A stretch of 14,528 nt of DNA, taken from positions 1-14,528 of the forward strand of contig JANLTP010000044.1 of NCBI GenBank assembly GCA_031363055.1, given 5' to 3'. The number at the start of each line of letters is the position of its first letter. Positions within the stretch are counted from its first letter, which is position 1. This DNA is from JANLTP01 sp031363055. Lineage in GTDB: Bacteria; Pseudomonadota; Gammaproteobacteria; Burkholderiales; Burkholderiaceae_E. Of this stretch, positions 1 through 7,454 are shown piece by piece. The notes under the pieces were generated by a model. The model was not told where the DNA came from. It was given only the letters and a program-made list of their open reading frames with translations, and did not search any database. Position numbers and translations under genes: made by a program.

Positions 1-478
1 AGGCCTCCAGATGCGCACTGTAGACCTCGGCGAATAGCCCGAACGCCGTATGGCCAAACGCCGTAGCGCCAGACGTCGCATGGTCAGACGTCGCATGACC
101 AAACGCCGTATCGCCAAACTTGCTGTCGCGGCCACCGGAGCGCGAATCAATCGCTGAGGTGGCCCGCGAACCGACGTCGCGATACATTTGGATCGCCAGC
201 TCGAGCGCTCGCCGTAGTTGCTGCAGGTTCTGCTCGTCACTGAGTAGCGGGTTCTTGTCGAACCATTTGGCACCCAAGGCTTCGGCCGCATAGCCATCGG
301 CTTCACGGCCGTCAGCCAACCGGATCCGCACCCGGATGATCGCCTGCAGTCCTTGCGTGATCGTGACCGCACCGAAGCGAAACGGCAATCGCAGCCGGAA
401 CGCTTGCTCAAAACAATCGACTTGAATCAGGCGCAGACGCGGCGCCGCGCTCATTCGCAGATGTGGTGTATCGTTCAT
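1..478 (-). CDS. Enolase-superfamily-like protein, N-terminal part (runs off window)
   Basis: The frame is open from an ATG at 478 to the window edge, giving 159 residues with no stop. The start overlaps the stop of the upstream TIM-barrel gene as ATGA, so the two are probably translationally coupled. Residues ~28-60 (FRLRLPFRFG, a strand-rich stretch, then LADGREADGYAAE) resemble the N-terminal capping domain of enolase/mandelate racemase-like proteins. The stretch AKWFDKNPLLSDEQN also matches members of that group as I recall them. The barrel and catalytic residues lie outside the window, so the activity cannot be judged. Residues ~106-150 form a low-complexity insert rich in Gly, Ala, Thr, Ser and His, built from 15-bp tandem repeats; the fold seems to resume at GLFAEVYSAHLEA. 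By context it belongs to the catabolic operon to its right. The family call is moderate; the reading frame is secure. Confidence 0.6.
   Translation of the reverse strand, partial: MNDTPHLRMSAAPRLRLIQVDCFEQAFRLRLPFRFGAVTITQGLQAIIRVRIRLADGREADGYAAEALGAKWFDKNPLLSDEQNLQQLRRALELAIQMYRDVGSRATSAIDSRSGGRDSKFGDTAFGHATSDHATSGATAFGHTAFGLFAEVYSAHLEA
43..117. repeat. Five tandem 15-bp units inside the leftmost gene
   Basis: Five consecutive 15-bp units start at 43, 58, 73, 88 and 103. Unit 1 is ACGCCGTATGGCCAA and the others differ at a few positions. The unit is a multiple of three, so the coding frame on the minus strand is kept; it encodes five-residue units such as FGHTA, FGHAT and SDHAT. There are no spacers, so this is not a CRISPR array. 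Confidence 0.9.
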
Positions 479-1323
479 TCAATAACCTCGGCCAAGCCGC
501 GCAAATAACCGATGGCTCGCGCCGCACAGCTTCGAGCATCGGGATAATAGTCAAAGGGTTCGACCGATACCCAGCCCGGATAATGATGTCGTGACAGTGC
601 CGCCAATACACCGGCGAAGCGAAGCTCGCCCTGGCCCGGGCCGCGCAGATTTGGATCATTGAGTTGTACGTGCGCGATGCTCGCAGTCGGCAGCCATCGA
701 TCAAGCAGTTCGGCTGGCGAGCTTTGCTCGGCACGGCCGGCGGCGGCGCAGTCAAGCATCATGCGCAGCGCCGGGTGCGGCGAGGCTTGCACGATCGCGG
801 CGGCCTCATCGAGGGTGTTGACAAAATTCGCGTTCGGCGGCGCCAATGCCTCGAGGCAATACAACAACTGCGCCTGGCCAGCGTATTCGGCGGCGCCATA
901 AAGCATCTCGACCGCGCGCTGCCGCGCGGCGAGCACTTCAGCGCTATTCGCAGCGGCGTCCGGCAAGCGGCGTTGCGCCGGCGAACCATGAACCAGCAGC
1001 CCGCCGCCCAACTGGGCACACAGATCGATCTGGCGTCGAATCGCCAACACTGTTTGCGTACGTACCCTCGTGTCTGCGCTGGTAATCGACAGGCCGGCAG
1101 GATGCGCCAACAACCAATGTAATCCGACGATTGCAACCCCGGCATCGCTGGCCGCGCGTCGCACAACGGCACAGCGCGCGTCGCTCAATTCGTCGAGTTT
1201 ATCGGCCAGAGTAAACGCGGCAATTTCCAAGCCATCGTAACCGAGTTGCGCCGCCAGCACACATTGCTCGGCGAACTCCATCGGCGCCAATACTTCATTG
1301 CATAGGGCTACGCGCAAATTCAC
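475..1323 (-). CDS. Sugar phosphate isomerase/epimerase-like TIM-barrel protein (AP endonuclease 2 / xylose isomerase-like family)
   Basis: This 282-residue protein starts at a GTG at 1323, preceded by AAGG about ten bases upstream. The start MNLRVALCNEVL, followed by AAQLGYDGLEIAAF, is the usual first strand and helix of the xylose isomerase-like barrel. The four metal-binding positions of the family can be placed at E158 (YCLEAL), D191 (MMLDCA), H218 (IAHVQLND) and E255 (VSVEPFDY), so the active site appears intact. Family members isomerise or epimerise keto sugars, hydroxypyruvate-like acids or inositol derivatives using a divalent metal; the substrate here is unknown. The protein has no signal peptide and should be cytosolic. 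Its stop overlaps the next gene start by four bases. The 60-bp gap to the ATPase gene upstream is the largest inside this part of the operon. Confidence 0.85.
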   Translation of the reverse strand: MNLRVALCNEVLAPMEFAEQCVLAAQLGYDGLEIAAFTLADKLDELSDARCAVVRRAASDAGVAIVGLHWLLAHPAGLSITSADTRVRTQTVLAIRRQIDLCAQLGGGLLVHGSPAQRRLPDAAANSAEVLAARQRAVEMLYGAAEYAGQAQLLYCLEALAPPNANFVNTLDEAAAIVQASPHPALRMMLDCAAAGRAEQSSPAELLDRWLPTASIAHVQLNDPNLRGPGQGELRFAGVLAALSRHHYPGWVSVEPFDYYPDARSCAARAIGYLRGLAEVIE

Positions 1324-1383
1324 GGTCGATACGCCTTACGATACAAACGCCTCAGGAACGATACGCCATGCGACACATAAGAC

Positions 1384-2298
1384 TCAAGACGCATGCGCCT
1401 TACCTTTCGCCGCCGATAATTCCGCATAGATCTGCAGTGACAACGCGCCCATCTCTGGTGCGGCGCGGGTTGCTACGGTGCGCGGCCGTACGATCGGCAC
1501 TTGATGAATGGCGGCCACTTGGCCTGGCCGCGCGCTCATGACGATGACCCGGTCGGCCAAAAATATCGCCTCGGCGATGGAGTGAGTCACAAACACGATG
1601 GTCTTGCGCGCGACGGCAGTCAAGCTGCGGTCCTCACCCCAGATGCGCAGCAGCTCCAGATTCATCTCGTCACGGGTCATGGCGTCGAGTGCGCCAAACG
1701 GCTCGTCCATCAGCAGGATCGGCGGATCAAGGATCAGCGCACGACATAACGAGGCGCGCTGCTGCATGCCACCCGATAATTCGCTCGGTCGCTTGTTCTC
1801 AAAGCCAGCGAGGCCGACCAACGCCAGCAATTGCCGCGCACGATCGCGCAAGCCAGCCGGGTTAAGGCCGGACAACTCAGCCGGCAACAGCACGTTATCA
1901 ATCACGGTTCGCCACTTCAAAAGCACTGCCGCCTGAAAGACCATACCGACTTGTGATATTGGCCCGCGTACCGGCACGTCATTGACCATGACCTGGCCCG
2001 CGCTGACGGGACGCAGACCGGCGATGATTCGCATGAGCGTCGATTTGCCACAGCCGCTGGGCCCGACGATGGCGACGAATTCGCCCTCGCCGATCGTCAG
2101 CGTGATGTCACGCAAGGCTTCGACCGGACCGCTGTCGGCCCAGTAGGTCATGGCGACCCGATCGATCTGGATCAGCGGGCGCGGCTCTGGGCTGGCGAGA
2201 TCAACCGCGCGCTCCCGCGCGCCCTCACCTGTGCAATCGACATTGCTCTCGCCCGCGCCTTGCACGCTCGGACGCTCCGACGCCCCGCCAACGCTCAT
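1384..2298 (-). CDS. ABC transporter ATP-binding protein, nitrate/sulfonate/taurine (SsuB/TauB/NrtD) type
   Basis: The 304-residue ATPase has all nucleotide-binding motifs: Walker A GPSGCGKST at 79-87, the Q-loop glutamine at ~122, the signature LSGGMQQR at 174-181, Walker B ILLMDEP at 194-200, and the switch histidine H239 in VTHS. It would power import together with the permease (3396-4271) and binding protein (2303-3361). The ATG at 2298 lies 4 bases after the binding-protein stop. The first ~42 residues are an extra polar, low-complexity tail rich in Gly, Glu, Ser and Pro ahead of the usual start near IQIDRVAMTY. A weak Shine-Dalgarno leaves a later start possible, but no ATG closer to the domain has a better one. 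Its family imports alkanesulfonates, taurine, nitrate or thiamine precursors; which of these, if any, is not decidable. Confidence 0.92.
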   Translation of the reverse strand: MSVGGASERPSVQGAGESNVDCTGEGARERAVDLASPEPRPLIQIDRVAMTYWADSGPVEALRDITLTIGEGEFVAIVGPSGCGKSTLMRIIAGLRPVSAGQVMVNDVPVRGPISQVGMVFQAAVLLKWRTVIDNVLLPAELSGLNPAGLRDRARQLLALVGLAGFENKRPSELSGGMQQRASLCRALILDPPILLMDEPFGALDAMTRDEMNLELLRIWGEDRSLTAVARKTIVFVTHSIAEAIFLADRVIVMSARPGQVAAIHQVPIVRPRTVATRAAPEMGALSLQIYAELSAAKGKAHAS

Positions 2299-2302
2299 CA
2301 GA

Positions 2303-3361
2303 CTATTTCACGCTCAGTGGCATGGCCACTTTAGTCAAAAACTCGGTGCTGAACATGGTCTTGCATTCGACTTTTTTGGGCAGGCCCATATAGGTGTTGA
2401 CGATATCGACCGATTGACACATTTTTACTTCATCGATCCAGCCAATGCCCTTGTCGGCGTACGTCTTGGTTCGCATCAAGTCCAGGCCCAGCATCATGTT
2501 CGGTTCGATGATCGTCAAATCGATTTCGGGCACCCGCTTCTTGAAGATGGCCAGGGCTGCTTTCGGATCGTTCATCACGTCGCGCCAGCCCAGATAGGCC
2601 GCTTCCAGGAAGGCCTTCAATTGCTTGGGCCGCTCGGCCATGGTTTTCTCACTGGCGATGATCGACATGCTGTACAAATCGAAGCCGGTCTGGGCCCAGG
2701 GCATCATCACGGCATTGCCCACACCCATCGCTTTTTCATAGAACGGCAAGCCGGTGCTGTAGTCACCCACCACGTCGACCCGTTTCTCGGCCAGCGCCGC
2801 AATTTTGGCGGCCGGCTCGATATTCACCCAGGTGACCTTGCTCTCATCAATCTTGTGCAGCTTGGCGAACGCCGGCCAGGCTTGCCGCTGACCGTCGCCC
2901 GGAGGCGCACCAATGGTTTTGCCTTCGAGATCTTTCGGGGTGTTGATCGGTTTGTCCTTGCGACTGAAAAAATTCAGCGGCGTGTTATCGAACACCATGC
3001 CGACCATTTTGGTTCGCGCGCCGCGCGCCGAGGCACTGAGCACAGCGACCGCGTCGGCCAGACCGGCATCGGCACGACCGGTATCGACCTTTGCTATCGA
3101 GTCGCCGGAGCCTTTCGAGTTCTCGAGCGTCACATCGAGTCCACGTTGTGTGAAGTAGCCTTTCTCCAGCGCGACCCAGTAGGCCGCGTGGTCGCCGACC
3201 GCAAACCAGTTCAGCGCGAAGGTGAACTTTTCCGGGGTCTGCGCGATAGCGCTACCGGCGATCAAGACTGAGGCGGCGACGCCGCCCTTTACCGCCCTTA
3301 CAACGTGTCCTGACGATAAAAAGCGTCGCAACGATACAAAGCGTCCGAACAATCGTTTCAT
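2303..3361 (-). CDS. ABC transporter substrate-binding protein, NMT1/THI5-like (SsuA/TauA fold)
   Basis: The 352-residue secreted binding protein has a good Shine-Dalgarno (GGAG, seven bases before the ATG at 3361). Residues 1-40 form a long signal peptide: a basic n-region with several Arg/Lys, a hydrophobic core VAASVLIAGSAIA, and probable cleavage after A40. The mature part begins FTFALNWFAVGDHAAYWVALEKGYF, typical of NMT1/THI5-like and nitrate/taurine-binding proteins. It is followed by the GRADAGLADAVAVL and LEGKTIGAPPGDGQRQAWPAF blocks that line the ligand cleft. The protein should act in the periplasm and deliver its ligand to the permease encoded just upstream. The ligand cannot be read from the sequence; the family includes binders of pyrimidine precursors, sulfonates and aromatic acids. 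The n-region contains an 18-bp tandem duplication. Confidence 0.9.
   Translation of the reverse strand: MKRLFGRFVSLRRFLSSGHVVRAVKGGVAASVLIAGSAIAQTPEKFTFALNWFAVGDHAAYWVALEKGYFTQRGLDVTLENSKGSGDSIAKVDTGRADAGLADAVAVLSASARGARTKMVGMVFDNTPLNFFSRKDKPINTPKDLEGKTIGAPPGDGQRQAWPAFAKLHKIDESKVTWVNIEPAAKIAALAEKRVDVVGDYSTGLPFYEKAMGVGNAVMMPWAQTGFDLYSMSIIASEKTMAERPKQLKAFLEAAYLGWRDVMNDPKAALAIFKKRVPEIDLTIIEPNMMLGLDLMRTKTYADKGIGWIDEVKMCQSVDIVNTYMGLPKKVECKTMFSTEFLTKVAMPLSVK
3315..3350. repeat. 18-bp tandem duplication in the signal-peptide region
   Basis: Two adjacent 18-bp units (3315-3332 and 3333-3350) match at 15 of 18 positions. They encode two similar six-residue blocks, FGRFVS and LRRFLS, in the n-region of the binding-protein signal peptide. 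This probably explains why that n-region is longer than usual. Confidence 0.7.
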
Positions 3362-3395
3362 TTGTGTTCTCCAGGTCGACTCATCATTAGCCCGT

Positions 3396-4271
3396 TTACG
3401 GTTCTTCTGCCCAGGGCGCCAGGAGACGGGATAGCCCGGCGACTAATCCAAACAACAAAAGACCAAGTATCGAAATCCAGATCAGCGCGGCAAACGCGAC
3501 CGGCGTATTCATGTTGGTTTGTGAGGTGATGATCACGTAGCCGAGACCGCGTTGTGAGGCGACGAATTCACCGACGATCGCGCCCACCACCGCCGAGGTC
3601 GCCGTTACTTTGAGCGCGCTCAGGATGTACGGATAGGCGTTCGGAATCCGGATTTTCAAGAACACCTTCCACTTCGGCGCGTTGAACACTCGGCCCAAAT
3701 CGATCAGATCCTGGTCGATCTGGGTCAGACCAACCGAGGTGTTGATGACCACTGGAAAAAAACCGATCAATGCGCCTATCAGCATATTCGGCAAGATGCC
3801 GTAGCCAAGCCAGATCAAAAATAGCGGCGCCACGGCGACCTTCGGCAAGGTATTGACGAATACCAGGAATGGCATCAGCAGGCGCGACAACAGGGGCGAC
3901 CAGGCGATCAACATACCCAGCAATATGCCAGTAACAGCGGCAATCACAAAAGCACCCAGAATTTCGACCGCAGTCACCCAGATATGTCGCGCCCAAGGAA
4001 TTTCATCACCGAGCATGGCGCGCAGTACCGCCTGTGGCCCGGGCAGCAAGTACTCGCGGATGTTGAGCAGGTCTACCGCCAATTTCCAGAGCAACAGCAG
4101 CACCGCCAACATGACTACCGACGGCAATACCAGGCCGAGCAGATGACGAACACGATGGGCAGTCGTCGGCCTGAGCGCGGCGGTCCTCGATTCGACCAGG
4201 GCGGTCGCGGGTTTGACCGAGGTGCCTGCTTGCTGCGGCGAATCGCTCACCGGCAGCGGTGAATCGCTCAC
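3396..4271 (-). CDS. ABC transporter permease, SsuC/TauC type (BPD_transp_1 family)
   Basis: The 291-residue inner-membrane protein has about six hydrophobic segments (approximately 46-66, 104-124, 131-153, 162-180, 216-240 and 257-282). The EAA loop that docks the ATPase is visible around 187-212 (DLIDLGRVFNAPKWKVFLKIRIPN), placed as in SsuC/TauC/NrtB. The GTG start at 4271 overlaps the stop of the enolase-family gene as GTGA and has GGAGG seven bases upstream, a strong site. A second GTG at 4250 lies in a duplicate of the same sequence, but 4271 is favoured because of the GGAGG. Residues 1-43 form a polar cytoplasmic tail longer than in typical members. It forms the importer with the ATPase and binding protein downstream. 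Confidence 0.92.
   Translation of the reverse strand: MSDSPLPVSDSPQQAGTSVKPATALVESRTAALRPTTAHRVRHLLGLVLPSVVMLAVLLLLWKLAVDLLNIREYLLPGPQAVLRAMLGDEIPWARHIWVTAVEILGAFVIAAVTGILLGMLIAWSPLLSRLLMPFLVFVNTLPKVAVAPLFLIWLGYGILPNMLIGALIGFFPVVINTSVGLTQIDQDLIDLGRVFNAPKWKVFLKIRIPNAYPYILSALKVTATSAVVGAIVGEFVASQRGLGYVIITSQTNMNTPVAFAALIWISILGLLLFGLVAGLSRLLAPWAEEP
4230..4271. repeat. 21-bp tandem duplication covering the permease start codon
   Basis: Two adjacent 21-bp units (4251-4271 and 4230-4250, read on the minus strand) match at 17 of 21 positions. Each begins GTGAGCGATTC, so the GTG start codon and the codons after it are duplicated in frame. The encoded repeat is MSDSPLP / VSDSPQQ. Confidence 0.75.
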
Positions 4272-5398
4272 AGCCGAACCTCCAGTGCATGCTGACGAAC
4301 ATAAGCCTCATCAACCTCAACCCCAAGGCCGGGTCCGTTTGGCAACTCGACCCGGCCACCGCCACGCCAGACACGCTCGCGCACAAACGGTGAATCGATG
4401 TATTGCGGGCCGTTCAACTGCAGCGGATTGATGTTGAACGCAGCCGCCAGATGCAAGCCAGCGGCTAGCCCGAGATCGGTTTCGGTCAGGCCCGACAACG
4501 ACAACTCGATGCCGGCCGCCAACGCCGTTTCGCATAATTGCCTTGATCGGTACAAGCCTGAATTACGTTGCACCTTGGCCACCGCCACGCCAATCGCGTC
4601 GGCACGGATGTATTCGATCAGATCGGGCACCGAGCGCAGCGATTCGTCGATACCGATTGCCACCGTACTCAGCGCACACAGCCGCCGATAACCGGACAGA
4701 TTAAAACCATCGAGCGGCTGCTCGAACAAGGTCACACCGAGTTCATCGAATCGGCGCGCTTGCCGAATGGCCGCGTCGAGCCGATAGCCGCGATTGGCGT
4801 CGACTTGCAAGGTCCGCGACTCGATGACCTTACGCGTCAGTTTCAAGAGTTCAATATCACCGGCCTCACCATGCATGCCGACCTTGGCGTCGAATACTGT
4901 GTAACCTGCCGCCAGCCCATCGTGCGCCAAGGCTTGCGCGTCGGCGGGCGTCTGCACCGAGATCATCCAGCTCAGATCGAACTGCTGGCGACGGCAAGCG
5001 CCCAACAATTGGTAGACCGGCACGCCGAGCGCATGGCCCCAGGCGTCATACGCAGCGACATCGATCGCCGATTTCGCCAGCGGCGATCCCGGTGTGACAC
5101 CCGGGCTGATCGCGCGGTCCATAGCACGATGCAGCGCATCCAGATTCCAGAGTTCGATGCCGATCACCGCAGGCGTCAGATAGTTGCGTAGCGTCGAGAC
5201 AATCGATTCCGTGGTTTCGTAAGTCCAGCGCGGCGTCGGCGTTGCCTCGCCCCAGCCGATGGCCCCACTCTCAGAAGTCAGCTTGACCAGCACTCGATGC
5301 GAGAGCACGTTGGCACTGCCGGCCACACCACCGGCCAGAACAAATACCGATTTGAACGGCAGGCCGATTACAAACACTTCGATGGCAGCGATTTTCAT
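4268..5398 (-). CDS. Enolase-superfamily enzyme (mandelate racemase / muconate-lactonizing type)
   Basis: The 376-residue protein starts at ATG 5398, overlapping the upstream DapA-family stop as ATGA; a TTG four codons earlier is less likely. The N-terminal capping domain is followed by the barrel. Expected metal ligands are D200 (QVDANRGY), E226 (LFEQPL) and D251 (GIDES). Acid-base lysines fit K172 (FDAKVG) and K275 (VAKVQRNSGL), as in the muconate-lactonizing subgroup. The first lysine of the usual KxK motif is replaced by D170. That subgroup carries out Mg-dependent proton abstraction next to a carboxylate (cycloisomerases, dipeptide epimerases, amino acid racemases, dehydratases); the reaction here is not determined. 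It lies in the middle of the catabolic and transport operon, so its substrate is probably the imported acid or a derivative. The fold call is firm; the reaction is open. Confidence 0.88.
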   Translation of the reverse strand: MKIAAIEVFVIGLPFKSVFVLAGGVAGSANVLSHRVLVKLTSESGAIGWGEATPTPRWTYETTESIVSTLRNYLTPAVIGIELWNLDALHRAMDRAISPGVTPGSPLAKSAIDVAAYDAWGHALGVPVYQLLGACRRQQFDLSWMISVQTPADAQALAHDGLAAGYTVFDAKVGMHGEAGDIELLKLTRKVIESRTLQVDANRGYRLDAAIRQARRFDELGVTLFEQPLDGFNLSGYRRLCALSTVAIGIDESLRSVPDLIEYIRADAIGVAVAKVQRNSGLYRSRQLCETALAAGIELSLSGLTETDLGLAAGLHLAAAFNINPLQLNGPQYIDSPFVRERVWRGGGRVELPNGPGLGVEVDEAYVRQHALEVRL

Positions 5399-6555
5399 GG
5401 GCTTAACCAACGCGACAAATTGGCCGTGACGAAAGCATCGTCGGCCAGATCGGCATGCAGCGAACAGACGCGCGTGATCGCCTCACTCTGCCCGGGACTC
5501 AGGCCTTCTTCAGGATCGAGACACCAGATACCTTCGAGCAGCCCTTGGCGCCGCAGCACTTCATGACAGCCGGCGATGCAACCGCTGAAATCGTGGGCGA
5601 CATCGAAAAAAGCGGCATTGCAATCAGTCACTCGGCTATCAAGCGCCAATAGTTCAGGGCTGATCGCCGCACCTTGGGTAACCGCTGCCTGGCATCGCTG
5701 CAGCAGTTGCACGGCACCTAGCGTCCATACCGACCAGTGACCGAGCAGACCGCCACAGAATCGAACCGTAACCGACTGGCCGTCACGCGACATTGCCCAG
5801 GGCGTCAAGAGATCAAGCACGATATGATCATCGTTACCGGTGTAGAGCGCAATCCGCTTTTCAGCGCCGCTCTCGATGAGGCCGCGTACGACATCGAGCG
5901 TTCGATAGCGATTGAATGGCGCGACCTTGATCGCAAGCACGTCCGGTATCAAGCAAAACCGGCGCCAGAATTCGTGGTCCAGGTGAATGCCACCGACTGC
6001 TGGCTGGAGGTAAAAACCAATCAGTGGAATTTCGGCCGCGACCGCTTCGCAATGGGCGATCAGCTCGTTCTGGTCGGCCGCCTTCATCGCGGCCAGGCTC
6101 AACAAGCCAGCGTGATAGCCGAGCCCGCGAGCGCAACGCGCCTCGTCGATTGCCCGGGCGGTGTTACCCACCAGGCCCGCGATCATGACCAGAGGTCGCT
6201 CGGGCCGACCCCAGTCGCGGGCGGCATCAATCGCGCATTGCAATACCGGCTTGTACAGTCCGGCTTCGCGAATCGCGAACTGCGTGGTGTGCACACCGAC
6301 CGCCAGGCCACCCGCACCCGCATCGATGTAGTAGCGGCTCAGCGCACGTTGCCGACGCGAATCGAATTGCCGCCGGGCGTCAAGGGCTAATGGGTGAGCC
6401 GGCAGGACCAGACCTTCGAACAGTAGCTCGCGCAGGCGAGCGGTGGTCAACGGGCTGACTGCGGTCTTGTTGACTGCGGTCTTGTTGACGGCAGTCTTGG
6501 TAATTGCAGTCTTCGTAATCGCAGTCTTCGTAATCTCACCAGACCAAGAATTCAT
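5395..6555 (-). CDS. Dihydrodipicolinate synthase (DapA) family aldolase/lyase
   Basis: This 386-residue protein probably starts at ATG 6555, one base after the GNAT stop, with GGAG about ten bases upstream; the open frame continues further upstream but runs over the GNAT gene. The barrel begins near residue 40 (PAHPLALD, then AGAGGLAVGVHTTQF). It contains the Schiff-base lysine K210 (VLAIKVAPF) and the conserved tyrosine Y182 (IGFYLQP). Members form a lysine Schiff base with a keto acid and make or break a C-C bond (DHDPS, N-acetylneuraminate lyase, keto-deoxy sugar acid aldolases). It is longer than DapA (~290 aa) and cannot be assumed to make lysine. Residues 8-33 are five-residue repeats (ITKTA, VNKTA) encoded by 15-bp tandem repeats and look like a dispensable tail. 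In this operon it is a candidate for the carbon-cleaving step. Confidence 0.85.
   Translation of the reverse strand: MNSWSGEITKTAITKTAITKTAVNKTAVNKTAVSPLTTARLRELLFEGLVLPAHPLALDARRQFDSRRQRALSRYYIDAGAGGLAVGVHTTQFAIREAGLYKPVLQCAIDAARDWGRPERPLVMIAGLVGNTARAIDEARCARGLGYHAGLLSLAAMKAADQNELIAHCEAVAAEIPLIGFYLQPAVGGIHLDHEFWRRFCLIPDVLAIKVAPFNRYRTLDVVRGLIESGAEKRIALYTGNDDHIVLDLLTPWAMSRDGQSVTVRFCGGLLGHWSVWTLGAVQLLQRCQAAVTQGAAISPELLALDSRVTDCNAAFFDVAHDFSGCIAGCHEVLRRQGLLEGIWCLDPEEGLSPGQSEAITRVCSLHADLADDAFVTANLSRWLSP
6457..6531. repeat. Five tandem 15-bp units at the N-terminus of the DapA-family gene
   Basis: Five 15-bp units start at 6457, 6472, 6487, 6502 and 6517. The first two are identical (GACTGCGGTCTTGTT) and the others diverge progressively. 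On the minus strand they encode, in frame, a Lys/Thr-rich ladder of ITKTA and VNKTA units just after the start codon. The unit length equals that of the repeat at 43-117, but the sequence is unrelated. Confidence 0.9.
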
Positions 6556-6556
6556 G

Positions 6557-7450
6557 TCAGCCGAACTCCGGTCCAGCCAACGCATAAAGCGCGGTCGGAC
6601 ATTGCAGGATTGTGGGCTTGCCCAAAGCCATCCGCAGAAAGGATCGCTGTTTCGAGAAACCGCGTCTTTGCAAGTACTCGAGTAATACGCTGCGATGGGA
6701 CGGCACGTCAACGAAGATCGGTGTGCCAGCGGCCCTTGCAACTGACGCGCAATTCGCTGTCAGTAGCGGCTTCAACGCGGCGTCGAGTAAGCTGATTGCC
6801 TGCGCGTCATCAATTGCAATCAAGGGCCCGATCTGCGCCGCTCGATGGCCCTCACGAGTGATCACGAAGCCTTGATGATCCGACGCCAGCCAGGACCGCG
6901 ACCCAGGTCTCGACAAAAACGACTCGATGACAAAACGGCGGCCGATTCCGGTAACCGCTACGTCCAGTTCGGCAATCGTCTCGAATATCCCGACTTGCGG
7001 TCGCTTTTCGGTTTGTTCGGCATGCCCTTCTGCATCGCCGCCCGCTTCGCAATACCAGCGATCGAATGCAAAACCGCCGCGAAAACCAAGTCGCTCATAG
7101 ACTGGTTTACCGGCCGGTGTGGCATCCAGCACCGGCGTCAGGCCGGCATCGAGCAGCGATCGCACGCAATCCTGCATCAACTGAGTCGCCAGGCCGCGAT
7201 GACGATATTCCTGCGCCACCAGCACCATCGAGATCCAGCCGACACCGTCGCCGTACGGCACGGCGGCAGCGGTCGCAATCAATTGACCTGATGCGTTGCG
7301 AACACCGATGGCGTTGCCACAGTCAATAAATAGCTTCCAGTCAGCGGCGACCTGATTCCAGCCAGCCGCCTCCGAGCGCAACACTGCGCCGGCGATGTCG
7401 GTGCCGCCCAGGCGAATGGTGGTCAGTGCGTCGGAATCGATTGCGCTCAT
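6557..7450 (-). CDS. GNAT-family N-acetyltransferase, two-domain type
   Basis: The 297-residue protein starts at ATG 7450, four bases after the stop of the Rossmann-fold gene; an upstream in-frame ATG at 7480 would overlap that gene further and is less likely. The N-terminal half is a standard GNAT domain: strand VGWISMVLVAQEYR followed by acetyl-CoA-binding motif A, RHRGLATQL at 83-91, and the late motif PVYERLGFRGGFAFDRWY. The C-terminal half (about 155-297) looks like a second, degenerate acyltransferase domain ending LLEYLQRRGFSKQRSFLRMALG, an arrangement seen in YitH-like acetyltransferases. Such enzymes transfer an acetyl group from acetyl-CoA to an amine; the acceptor is unknown. Its position suggests it acts on an intermediate of the pathway or detoxifies one. 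Confidence 0.82.
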   Translation of the reverse strand: MSAIDSDALTTIRLGGTDIAGAVLRSEAAGWNQVAADWKLFIDCGNAIGVRNASGQLIATAAAVPYGDGVGWISMVLVAQEYRHRGLATQLMQDCVRSLLDAGLTPVLDATPAGKPVYERLGFRGGFAFDRWYCEAGGDAEGHAEQTEKRPQVGIFETIAELDVAVTGIGRRFVIESFLSRPGSRSWLASDHQGFVITREGHRAAQIGPLIAIDDAQAISLLDAALKPLLTANCASVARAAGTPIFVDVPSHRSVLLEYLQRRGFSKQRSFLRMALGKPTILQCPTALYALAGPEFG

Positions 7451-7454
7451 CGTT

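Noticed and set aside
43..117. Possible CRISPR array at the left edge
   Set aside because: Units are 15 bp, directly adjacent and in frame with a gene; there are no spacers and no cas genes.
2150..3271. Long open plus-strand frame (373 codons) opposite the binding protein
   Set aside because: It is the antisense of a clear substrate-binding protein and the start of the ATPase; it has no domain and is rich in His, Arg and Gly as expected for GC-rich shadow frames.
3301..3361. Twin-arginine (Tat) signal in the binding protein
   Set aside because: The RR pair is followed directly by FL without the usual x-F-L-K pattern, and it comes from a tandem duplication; a Sec signal is more likely.
4568..5191. 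Open plus-strand frame (207 codons) opposite the enolase-family gene
   Set aside because: The opposite strand carries all enolase motifs; the translated plus frame has shadow-like composition and no recognisable fold.
5737..6390. Open plus-strand frame (217 codons) opposite the DapA-family gene
   Set aside because: It is antisense to the Schiff-base lysine barrel, which is clearly the real gene.
6556..6741. N-terminal extension of the DapA-family frame by 62 codons
   Set aside because: It would overlap the end of the GNAT gene almost completely; ATG 6555 lies one base after the GNAT stop with a GGAG upstream.
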